From: Betaproteobacteria bacterium
GTDB lineage: Bacteria; Pseudomonadota; Gammaproteobacteria; Burkholderiales; SG8-39
Assembly: GCA_007280315.1 (NCBI GenBank)
Contig: QYQC01000038.1
Location: forward strand, 1-12,342
Reading direction: 5' to 3'
DNA length: 12,342 nucleotides
Shown: one piece after another, positions 1-5,231 of the stretch
How positions within the stretch are numbered: position 1 is the stretch's first letter
How the letters are laid out: the number at the start of each line of letters is the position of its first letter
Made by a program: the position numbers and the translations under genes
The notes under the pieces: generated by a model
What the model was told of the DNA's origin: nothing
Database searches by the model: none
Seen by the model: the letters and a program-made list of their open reading frames with translations, nothing else

Positions 1-130
1 ACAGGACGGTGCCCGCCGGCGCCTGCCTGGTAGAAGCGCCGACTGCGATTTCCTCCACCGCTTCGGCGGGCAGTTTCTGGAAAACCGGGAATAGCTTCAG
101 CAGTTGCGATTTCAATTCTGAATTTTTCAT
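1..130 (-). CDS. Crp/Fnr-family transcriptional regulator, N-terminal fragment
   Basis: Reading the minus strand from the ATG at 130-128 gives 43 codons starting MKNSELKSQLLKLF and continuing with a PVFQKLPAEAVEEIA segment and then APAGTVL before the window ends. This is the usual opening of a cyclic-nucleotide-binding-type sensor domain in Crp/Fnr regulators: a short helix, 'FxxLPxEAVEEIA', then a 'xxxPAGTVLF' strand. The rest of the sensor domain and the helix-turn-helix lie outside the window, so neither the effector (cAMP, oxygen, NO, redox) nor the target genes can be judged. The start codon overlaps the mnmH stop codon as ATGA, so the two are probably co-transcribed and translationally coupled, with the regulator distal. 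No other start is possible close by without losing the conserved first helix. Confidence 0.7.
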   Translation of the reverse strand, partial: MKNSELKSQLLKLFPVFQKLPAEAVEEIAVGASTRQAPAGTVL

Positions 131-1182
131 GCTTGCGCCTCCGCCAGCAGTTGCGCCGCCATGCGCGCGAGCGATGCGGCATCCAACTTCGCCGGCCGCA
201 GTACCCGCGCCTGGCCAAGGTGTTCAAAATTCTTCAGCGTGGCGCGGTGGTAGGCCGGATCGTAGTGGTTGGCAAGCAGGTCGGCGACCAGTTCCTCCCA
301 GCGCCGCTCTTCGACCTGCTGCATCCAGCGCGCGAGCGTGTCCTTGCTGTGCAGTCCGGCGAGGCAGTCGAGCTTCGCCCGCAGATCCAGCGGGTCGCCC
401 AGAAAATGGTCGTATTCGCCGACCAGGAACGCAACGCGTTCGGCCAGCGGCGCCTCGATCAGCACGCACGGACTGGCGCGCATGCGTACCAGTAGCTCGT
501 CTGGCACCTGCAACTGGCCGATTTTCTTGCTTTCGGCTTCCACATAGACGATTTTATCCGGGTCGAACCTGCGCAACGCGCTCCACACCAGGCTGTCGAA
601 CATTTTCTGCGCCGGTTGTGCCGCTTGCGGGAGATTGCCGAGCACCGAGCCGCGGTGGCTGGCCAGCGCCTCCAGATCCAGCACCTGCGCGCCGGCCGCA
701 GCGAGCGCCTGCAGCAGGCGGCTCTTGGCACTGCCGGTCGCGCCGCACACCACACGGTAGCGGTAGTGATTCGGCAAGTCGGCCAGTTGCGCCAGGATCT
801 CGCGCCGGTAGGCGCGGTAGCCGCCTTCGAGCTGCGCCGCGTGCCAGCCGATTTCGGACAGGATATGCGCCATGGCGCCGCTGCGCTTGCCGCCGCGCCA
901 GCAATACACCAGCGGGCGCCAGCTTCTGCCGTGAGAAACGAATTGGTCTTCGATATGGCGCGCGATGTTTTTTGCCACCAGCGCCGCACCGCGTTTTTTC
1001 GCGTCGAACGGCGACACCTGTTTGTACAGGGTGCCGATCGCGGCGCGCTCGGCGTCGTCGAGCACCGGGCAGTTGATCGCCCCGGGGACGTGGTCCTCGG
1101 CGAATTCAGCGGGCGAGCGCACGTCGATGACCGTGTCGAACTCGGTCAGGTGCGCTACGGTGACAATATTGGGAAATTTCAC
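127..1182 (-). CDS. mnmH: tRNA 2-selenouridine synthase (MnmH/SelU/YbbB)
   Basis: This enzyme replaces the sulfur of 2-thiouridine at tRNA wobble position 34 with selenium, through a geranylated intermediate, using selenophosphate as donor. With the GTG at 1182-1180 as start the product has 351 residues (E. coli 364). Residues about 8-125 are a rhodanese domain with DVRSPAEF near the start and the active-site loop CWRGGKRS, with catalytic-type Cys94. A P-loop domain follows with Walker A GATGSAKS at 147-154 and the family motif LEALASHRGSVLG after it. The frame is open up to an ATG at 1257, but that extension has no family counterpart and would run through the shared promoter region. The GTG has a GGA about 7 bases upstream and sits just before the rhodanese fold. 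Divergent selD supplies its substrate, so the context strongly supports the call. Confidence 0.95.
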   Translation of the reverse strand: MKFPNIVTVAHLTEFDTVIDVRSPAEFAEDHVPGAINCPVLDDAERAAIGTLYKQVSPFDAKKRGAALVAKNIARHIEDQFVSHGRSWRPLVYCWRGGKRSGAMAHILSEIGWHAAQLEGGYRAYRREILAQLADLPNHYRYRVVCGATGSAKSRLLQALAAAGAQVLDLEALASHRGSVLGNLPQAAQPAQKMFDSLVWSALRRFDPDKIVYVEAESKKIGQLQVPDELLVRMRASPCVLIEAPLAERVAFLVGEYDHFLGDPLDLRAKLDCLAGLHSKDTLARWMQQVEERRWEELVADLLANHYDPAYHRATLKNFEHLGQARVLRPAKLDAASLARMAAQLLAEAQA

Positions 1183-1286
1183 GGATATTCCGACTGGAAC
1201 GCACCGGCTCCCGCTGCGGTTCCACTGCTTTAGAATTGACCCCGAGTTTACACGCAAACATTGCTTTACAACGGAGTCCGACTGCC
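1183..1286. promoter_or_regulatory. Divergent promoter region between mnmH and selD
   Basis: This 104-base spacer must serve both genes. On the plus strand TAGAAT at 1231-1236 is a good -10 for selD (5 of 6 to consensus) with no clear -35; the 5' leader would be about 44 bases. On the minus strand TTGCGT (complement of 1252-1257) and TCTAAA (complement of 1229-1234) are spaced by 17 bases and would give mnmH a leader of about 40 bases. The two -10 boxes overlap almost completely, so the two promoters would compete for polymerase. The selD ribosome site GGAG lies at 1273-1276. This is read by eye against the sigma-70 consensus. Confidence 0.35.
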
Positions 1287-2339
1287 ATGCGCGCTGCTGC
1301 CAATGCTGCTTTTCGCCTTACCCAGTTTTCACACGGCGGCGGCTGCGGCTGCAAAATCGCGCCTGGGGTGCTGCGCGAGATGCTTGCCGCCACGCCGATA
1401 CGAATCCTGCCCCAGGACCTGCTGGTTGGTACGGAATCCAGCGACGACGCCGCGGTATACCGGTTGAACGATACCCAGGCGCTGGTCGCGACCACCGATT
1501 TTTTCACGCCCGTCGTCGACGATCCCTATGACTTCGGGCGCATCGCGGCGACCAATGCGCTGTCGGATATTTACGCCATGGGCGCTCGCCCGTTCATGGC
1601 GCTGGCGGTGGTCGGCATGCCGCTCGACAAACTTCCGCTGGAAGTAATCCGCACGATTCTTGCCGGCGGCGAATCGGTGTGTGCCGCGGCCGGTATACCC
1701 ATCGCCGGCGGACACTCGATCGACGTGCTCGAACCGATATACGGTCTGGTCGGCCTGGGTCTGGTGCACCCGGACCGGGTCAAGCGCAACGACCGCGCGC
1801 AAGCGGGCGACGTACTGATCCTGGGCAAGCCGCTGGGCGTAGGCATGCTCTCGGCTGCGCTAAAGAAAGGGGTGCTTTCGGCCGAAGGCTACGCGCAGAT
1901 GATCGCGGTCACGACCCAACTCAATACGCCTGGGATCGCCTTGGGCGAATTGCCGGGGGTGCATGCGATGACCGACGTGACCGGCTTCGGCCTGGCCGGG
2001 CACCTGCTCGAAATCTGCCGCGGTTCCGGTTTGGGCGCCAACCTGCGCTTCGACGATCTGCCGATTATCGACGAGGCGCTGTACTGGGGACGGCAGGGCA
2101 CGGTGACCGGAGCGAGCGCGCGCAATTGGAGTGGCTACGGCGGCGAGATTCGCCTGGCCAGCAGTACGCCCGAGTGGCAGCGTGCGCTGCTCACCGATCC
2201 GCAGACCAGCGGCGGGCTGCTCGTGGCCTGCGCCGCCGACAGCGAAGCGCAGGTGCTGGCCGAATTCAGCATGCATGGATTCGCCTTCGCCCGCCGCATC
2301 GGCCATATGGTCGCAGGGCAGGGCGTGACAATTCGCTAG
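1287..2339 (+). CDS. selD: Selenide, water dikinase (selenophosphate synthetase)
   Basis: SelD makes selenophosphate from selenide and ATP, the selenium donor for 2-selenouridine in tRNA and for selenocysteine. The 350-residue product (E. coli 347) begins at the ATG at 1287, preceded by GGAG 10 bases upstream; an earlier in-frame ATG at 1236 would add 17 residues unlike the family. Visible motifs are the glycine-rich active-site loop HGGGCGCK with catalytic-type Cys20 (codon TGC at 1344) and Lys23, the metal/ATP motif DDAAVY, TTDFF followed by GRIAATNALSDIYAMG, GGHSID, MTDVTGFGLAGH and the C-terminal TDPQTSGGLL. This is the cysteine form, not a selenocysteine form; no in-frame TGA occurs at the catalytic position. 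It is divergent from mnmH and no selA or selB lies in the window, so the local evidence supports only the tRNA-selenium use. Confidence 0.97.
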   Translation: MRAAANAAFRLTQFSHGGGCGCKIAPGVLREMLAATPIRILPQDLLVGTESSDDAAVYRLNDTQALVATTDFFTPVVDDPYDFGRIAATNALSDIYAMGARPFMALAVVGMPLDKLPLEVIRTILAGGESVCAAAGIPIAGGHSIDVLEPIYGLVGLGLVHPDRVKRNDRAQAGDVLILGKPLGVGMLSAALKKGVLSAEGYAQMIAVTTQLNTPGIALGELPGVHAMTDVTGFGLAGHLLEICRGSGLGANLRFDDLPIIDEALYWGRQGTVTGASARNWSGYGGEIRLASSTPEWQRALLTDPQTSGGLLVACAADSEAQVLAEFSMHGFAFARRIGHMVAGQGVTIR

Positions 2340-2438
2340 TTCGAAAAAGCTGCAATATGGACAGCGCGGTTATCCATCTGTATTTCTCAATGCAGTTATG
2401 GGGTTTCGCGCATAACGCAGAAGATATGTAAATAAACA

Positions 2439-2467
2439 TTGTCAAGGCATTGTTTTTGAGAGACTAT
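2439..2467 (+). promoter_or_regulatory. Possible promoter for the ParA-like gene
   Basis: TTGTCA (2439-2444, 4 of 6 to the -35 consensus) is followed after 17 bases by GACTAT (2462-2467, 3 of 6 including the two most conserved positions). It lies in the AT-richest part of the 194-base gap after selD and would give a leader of about 60 bases. The gap shows that the ATPase is probably transcribed separately from selD. Judged by eye only. Confidence 0.3.
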
Positions 2468-2533
2468 TGTCTTTCCGCTGATCCGCCGTAGCCGAGTTCC
2501 GGCTGTTGCTGCTGGGCGATCGAGGAGGGACCG

Positions 2534-3298
2534 ATGACGAAAATCGTTGTGTTCAACCAGAAAGGTGGCGTGGGCAAGACCACGACCACACTGAATCTGG
2601 CTGCGCTGCTCGCGCGTCGCGGCGACGAACCGCTGTTGATCGACCTTGACCCGCAGGCGCATTTGTCGGCGATCAGCGGCGCCGCCGCCGGCGACGGCCG
2701 CGACAGCCTGTACGCGTTCTATCAGGAGGCGAAACAACTGGCGCAGCTGATCCGCACCAGTGATTGCGGCTGGTCCATTATTCCTTCGCATCTCGATTTA
2801 TCCAAGGTCGACACCCAGTTCGGCAAGGGGCCACGCGCGCTGCAGCGGCTCAACGCCGGCATTGTCCGCGAGAACCTCAACACCAACCGGCCCATCCTGA
2901 TGGACGCCTGCCCGCAGCTGGGTGTGTTGTCCCTGAACGGCATATTCGCCTGCGACCGGGTACTGATCCCGATTTCCGCGGACTACCTGGCGGTGAATGG
3001 CGCGTTGCAGATCGACCGCACACTGCGTGCGCTAGAGCGCGTTCTGGAAAAGCCGCCGATGCGCCGTTTCGTGATCACCCGCTTCGATTCGCGCCGCCGC
3101 ATGTCCTGGGACATAGACCGGAAGCTGCGCGAGCGCTTCGGCGCGGAAATGTGCGAGACGCGAATATCCGAAAGTGTCAGTCTGGCCGAGAGTCCGGCGA
3201 AGAATTGCGATGTATTCACTCATGCGCCCGAGAGCCGTGGCGCGCGCGATTACGTCTCGCTGTTGGAGGAACTTGAAGCGGCGGGATTCGTCAGCTAA
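2534..3298 (+). CDS. Orphan ParA/MinD-type ATPase
   Basis: A 254-residue P-loop ATPase of the ParA family, whose members form ATP-dependent dimers on DNA or membrane and position plasmids, chromosomes or protein complexes. The deviant Walker A box KGGVGKTT is at residues 10-17 with the signature lysine Lys10, the A' box LIDLDPQAHLS at about 35-45, and a Walker B-type segment ILMDACPQLGVLSLN around Asp124, where the usual Pro-Pro is Cys126-Pro127. There is no N-terminal helix-turn-helix, so it resembles small chromosomal or orphan ParAs more than P1-type plasmid ParA. The start is set by a strong ribosome site (GGAGGG at 2524-2529, 4 bases before ATG). No parB, minC or cargo gene is adjacent, so the partner is unknown. 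It ends 5 bases from the end of the convergent 78-residue gene. Confidence 0.9.
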   Translation: MTKIVVFNQKGGVGKTTTTLNLAALLARRGDEPLLIDLDPQAHLSAISGAAAGDGRDSLYAFYQEAKQLAQLIRTSDCGWSIIPSHLDLSKVDTQFGKGPRALQRLNAGIVRENLNTNRPILMDACPQLGVLSLNGIFACDRVLIPISADYLAVNGALQIDRTLRALERVLEKPPMRRFVITRFDSRRRMSWDIDRKLRERFGAEMCETRISESVSLAESPAKNCDVFTHAPESRGARDYVSLLEELEAAGFVS

Positions 3299-3303
3299 AT
3301 TTG

Positions 3304-3540
3304 CTAATCCTTTGCCGGCGGCCCCTGGTCGGATTCCCGGTTGATCAGGTTGATCGCCCGTTCCAGGTCCAGCGTTTCTTCGTTCACCTGCGGCTGCACT
3401 TCGTGGCAGTCAAGGATTTCACAATGATGGTAAATCTGCGTGACTTTGCGCTCGGCGTCGTCGCGGTCGCGTGCCGCGATCATCAGGTTGTCCACGACGG
3501 TGCCGCCGCGGGTCTTGATCTTGAAGCCGAATTTAATCAC
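3304..3540 (-). CDS. Small conserved-looking protein of unknown function (78 aa)
   Basis: Starts at GTG (3540-3538) behind a good ribosome site: GAGGG on the minus strand, 8 bases upstream. The product begins MIKFGFKIKTRGGTVVDNL and continues with an alternating strand/helix pattern, two cysteines (HHCEILDCHE) and an acidic helix ending RAINLINRESDQ. It has no signal peptide or membrane segment and is probably a small cytosolic alpha/beta protein. The pattern looks like a protein family I associate with betaproteobacteria, but I know no function for it. It lies downstream of tesA on the same strand (79-base gap) and convergent with the ParA-like gene; both stop codons sit inside an imperfect inverted repeat (GGATT at 3284-3288 with AATCC at 3306-3310, inner AGC/GCT), which could end transcription from both sides. 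Antisense frames exist, but only this one has a ribosome site. Confidence 0.7.
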   Translation of the reverse strand: MIKFGFKIKTRGGTVVDNLMIAARDRDDAERKVTQIYHHCEILDCHEVQPQVNEETLDLERAINLINRESDQGPPAKD

Positions 3541-3619
3541 GGTGCAGGCCCTCGTTGAGCGGCGATCGCTGATTGTCCCACGACACGCCGGGATTTCGCG
3601 CCGGATTGCCGTCGTCGCA

Positions 3620-4234
3620 TTACTTTAATAGCGGCACAAGCGCTTTCCACAGGTTATCCAGCAATATCGGCTGCGCCTCGGCGGTCGGATGAATGTTGTC
3701 CGACAGAAACATCTCGCGTCGCTGCTCGATGCCCTGGAGCAGCGCCGGAACCAGCGCGACCTTGTACTCGCGCGCAAGTCCGGCGTAGACCTGCGCGAAT
3801 TGCCTCGTGTAGCTTTCGCCGTAGTTGGGCGGCATGCGCATGCCGACCAGTAGCACCCGCGCCTTGGCGCGCCGGCTTTCGTGCATGATTTTCGCCAGGT
3901 TGGCGCGCATCTGCTGTGGCGGCAATCCGCGCAAGCCATCGTTTGCGCCGAGTGCGACGATGACTACGCCGGGCCTGTGTGTCCGCAGCGCCTCGGCGAT
4001 GCGTGCCGCGCCGCCACTGCTGGTTTCACCGCTGATACTGACGTTGGCCACGGTATAATCCATCCCTTCCTGCTTCAAGCGCGCCTGCAGCAGACTGGGC
4101 CAGCCCGCATCCTGGCTCAGGCCATAGGCGGCGGACAGGCTGTCGCCAACAATCAAAATACTGTTGCCGGCGCGGGCCGCAAGCGGCAGGCAGGACAGCA
4201 GCATCAACCAGCTAAGGAATAATTTTCGCAGCAT
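3620..4234 (-). CDS. tesA: TesA-type SGNH esterase (acyl-CoA thioesterase I / lysophospholipase L1)
   Basis: A secreted SGNH-fold hydrolase of 204 residues. E. coli TesA hydrolyses acyl-CoA and other esters in the periplasm. Residues 1-22 form a signal peptide (positively charged start, hydrophobic core, cleavage site after Ala20-Arg21-Ala22). The mature part shows block I GDSLSAAYG with nucleophile Ser32, block II with Gly69 in SGETSSGG, block III GANDG with Asn98, and block V DNIHP with Asp179 and His182, so the catalytic set is complete. An in-frame TGA two codons upstream of the ATG at 4234 fixes the start. The ribosome site is weak. It is divergent from the ABC ATPase gene with overlapping start codons, the same tesA/ybbA pairing as in E. 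coli. The 78-residue gene may be co-transcribed behind it. Confidence 0.95.
   Translation of the reverse strand: MLRKLFLSWLMLLSCLPLAARAGNSILIVGDSLSAAYGLSQDAGWPSLLQARLKQEGMDYTVANVSISGETSSGGAARIAEALRTHRPGVVIVALGANDGLRGLPPQQMRANLAKIMHESRRAKARVLLVGMRMPPNYGESYTRQFAQVYAGLAREYKVALVPALLQGIEQRREMFLSDNIHPTAEAQPILLDNLWKALVPLLK
4054..4059 (+). promoter_or_regulatory. Consensus -10 box inside tesA, possible ybbA promoter
   Basis: A perfect TATAAT on the plus strand lies within the antisense of tesA codons for Asp-Tyr-Thr. No good -35 lies 16-18 bases upstream. Since the ATPase gene starts on top of the tesA start codon, its promoter must be inside tesA, and this box about 175 bases upstream is the best candidate seen. 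It could equally be chance codon use. Confidence 0.2.
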
Positions 4235-4916
4235 GATTCAAACCATCAATGCATCCATGGTAACAGCCGCCGGCCTGTCCAAAGTAGTGCCGAACGGCGA
4301 CGGCGAGCTTGTCATTCTGCATGAGATCGAACTCGAGGTCATGGCGGGCGAGGCGGTGGCCATCGTCGGCGCCTCGGGCTCCGGAAAATCCACGCTGTTG
4401 GGCCTGCTCGCGGGACTGGATACACCCAGCGCCGGCAGCGTGCACCTGGACGGCGTCGATCTGTTCGCGCTGGGCGAGGACGGCCGCGCGGCGCTGCGCG
4501 CGCGGCTGCTCGGATTCGTATTCCAGTCGTTCCAGCTGCTGCCGGCGTTGAATGCGCAGGAGAACGTGATGTTGCCGCTGGAACTGGCCGGCAGCGGCGA
4601 TGCCGCGCAGCGCGCCTCAGCCATGCTCGAACGCGTCGGCCTGGGCGAGCGTCTCGGCCATTATCCAAAATATCTCTCCGGCGGCGAACAGCAGCGCGTG
4701 GCGCTGGCGCGCGCCTTCGTCATGCAGCCCAAGCTGTTGCTTGCCGACGAACCCACCGGCAACCTGGACGCGGCGACCGGCGCCGCCATTATCGATCTGA
4801 TGTTTTCACTGAATGCGGCCGCCGGCACCACCCTGGTTCTGGTGACGCACGACGATGCAATCGCGCGCCGGTGCCAGCGCCAGATACACCTGGTCGGCGG
4901 GCGCGTCGTCAGATGA
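4233..4916 (+). CDS. ybbA: ABC transporter ATP-binding protein, YbbA type
   Basis: A 227-residue ABC ATPase of the LolD/MacB-like group that pairs with FtsX-type permeases. Walker A GASGSGKST is at residues 46-54, the Q-loop in FVFQSFQLLP, the signature LSGGEQQRVALARA, Walker B LLLADEPTGNLD and the H-loop VTHDD near the end, so all nucleotide-handling elements are present. There is no membrane segment. The start could be the ATG at 4233 (AAGGA 14 bases upstream, a long spacing) or the ATG at 4257 (no ribosome site, but closer to the E. coli N-terminus length). With 4233 the start codon overlaps the divergent tesA start. The permease gene follows on the same strand but after an unusual 315-base gap. 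In E. coli YbbA-YbbP sits next to tesA; the transported substrate is not established. Confidence 0.92.
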   Translation: MIQTINASMVTAAGLSKVVPNGDGELVILHEIELEVMAGEAVAIVGASGSGKSTLLGLLAGLDTPSAGSVHLDGVDLFALGEDGRAALRARLLGFVFQSFQLLPALNAQENVMLPLELAGSGDAAQRASAMLERVGLGERLGHYPKYLSGGEQQRVALARAFVMQPKLLLADEPTGNLDAATGAAIIDLMFSLNAAAGTTLVLVTHDDAIARRCQRQIHLVGGRVVR

Positions 4917-5019
4917 AACACATGATTCGATATGGAGTACCAAACGCGGTCAGCGTCGCGGGTCATCAGCGAATTTGCGCGCTGCGCCGCGAAGCAAGTC
5001 CTCTTGGGGGGCGCGCGCC

Positions 5020-5070
5020 AACCGTAGATTTGGTACGGATAAAGAGCGTATCCGTACCAAATCTGCGGTT
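5020..5070. repeat. Inverted repeat 1 (22-pair stem, 16 perfect)
   Basis: Left arm AGATTTGGTACGGATA (5026-5041) and right arm TATCCGTACCAAATCT (5049-5064) are perfect reverse complements around a 7-base loop (5042-5048). In RNA the stem extends outward by AACCGT (5020-5025) against GCGGTT (5065-5070), five Watson-Crick pairs and one G-U. No T-run follows in either direction, so it is not a typical intrinsic terminator. Confidence 0.95.
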
Positions 5071-5075
5071 ATTGG

Positions 5076-5106
5076 TAAAAGCAACAGCTTCGCGGGCTTG
5101 CTTTTA
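5076..5106. repeat. Inverted repeat 2 (9 bp perfect)
   Basis: TAAAAGCAA (5076-5084) pairs perfectly with TTGCTTTTA (5098-5106) around a 13-base loop. Read along the plus strand it ends GCTTTTA, which could give weak terminator behaviour, but the T-run is only four bases and belongs to the stem. Confidence 0.9.
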
Positions 5107-5111
5107 TACAA

Positions 5112-5162
5112 GATCGTCGATTGCGCGCGGACGCGCTTTTGATCCGCGCGCAATCGACGATC
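5112..5162. repeat. Inverted repeat 3 (20 bp perfect)
   Basis: GATCGTCGATTGCGCGCGGA (5112-5131) is the exact reverse complement of 5143-5162, around an 11-base loop CGCGCTTTTGA. A GC-rich stem of this size would be very stable as RNA or as a DNA cruciform. Its centre (CGGACGCGCTTTTGATCCG) matches the reverse-strand centre of inverted repeat 1 at 15 of 19 positions. Confidence 0.95.
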
Positions 5163-5163
5163 C

Positions 5164-5187
5164 GCGCGGACGGGTCGCCGTCCGCGC
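5164..5187. repeat. Inverted repeat 4 (10 bp perfect, tetraloop)
   Basis: GCGCGGACGG (5164-5173) and CCGTCCGCGC (5178-5187) are perfect reverse complements around the tetraloop GTCG. It begins one base after inverted repeat 3, and the decamer GATCCGCGCG at 5141-5150 recurs at 5159-5168, joining the two. Confidence 0.9.
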
Positions 5188-5231
5188 CAGTTCGAACGCA
5201 ATTCCTCGCCAATCGTTTCAATATTTGATCC

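Larger units (their letters stand above)
4917..5231. other. Gap between ATPase and permease genes, filled with palindromes
   Basis: This 315-base stretch separates two genes that are usually adjacent. Bases 4917-5019 hold GTACCAAACGCGGT (4937-4950), which resembles the right side of the first palindrome (GTACCAAATCTGCGGT, 5054-5069), and a GC-rich block ending in the palindrome GGCGCGCGCC (5010-5019). Bases 5020-5187 hold four inverted repeats listed separately. Bases 5188-5231 show nothing notable except TTTGATCCG (5224-5232), also present at 5138-5146. A frame from the ATG at 4913 (overlapping the ybbA stop as ATGA) stays open for 109 codons to 5242, but its product resembles no protein family I know. 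An intergenic repeat cluster or element relic is the more likely reading. Confidence 0.7.

Noticed and set aside
9..1076. Plus-strand open frame of 355 codons opposite mnmH
   Set aside because: Antisense to a well-supported rhodanese/P-loop enzyme; the product is Arg/Pro/Ala-rich with no domain.
1183..1257. Longer mnmH N-terminus starting at the ATG at 1257
   Set aside because: The additional 25 residues have no family counterpart and would be encoded across the region carrying the divergent promoters; the GTG at 1182 is adjacent to the rhodanese domain.
1344..1346. Selenocysteine codon in the SelD active site
   Set aside because: The codon at the catalytic position is TGC (Cys), with a second Cys two residues later; there is no TGA.
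2340..2533. parS sites or a plasmid origin beside the ParA-like gene
   Set aside because: No 16-bp parS-type palindromes, iterons or replication gene are visible; the setting is chromosomal housekeeping genes.
5112..5162. Rho-independent terminator of ybbA
   Set aside because: The stem is strong, but no T-run follows on either strand (plus side continues into another GC-rich hairpin), and the downstream permease is expected to be in the same operon.
5020..5187. CRISPR array
   Set aside because: The repeats are adjacent palindromes of differing length and arm sequence, not identical direct repeats separated by uniform unique spacers, and no cas gene is present.
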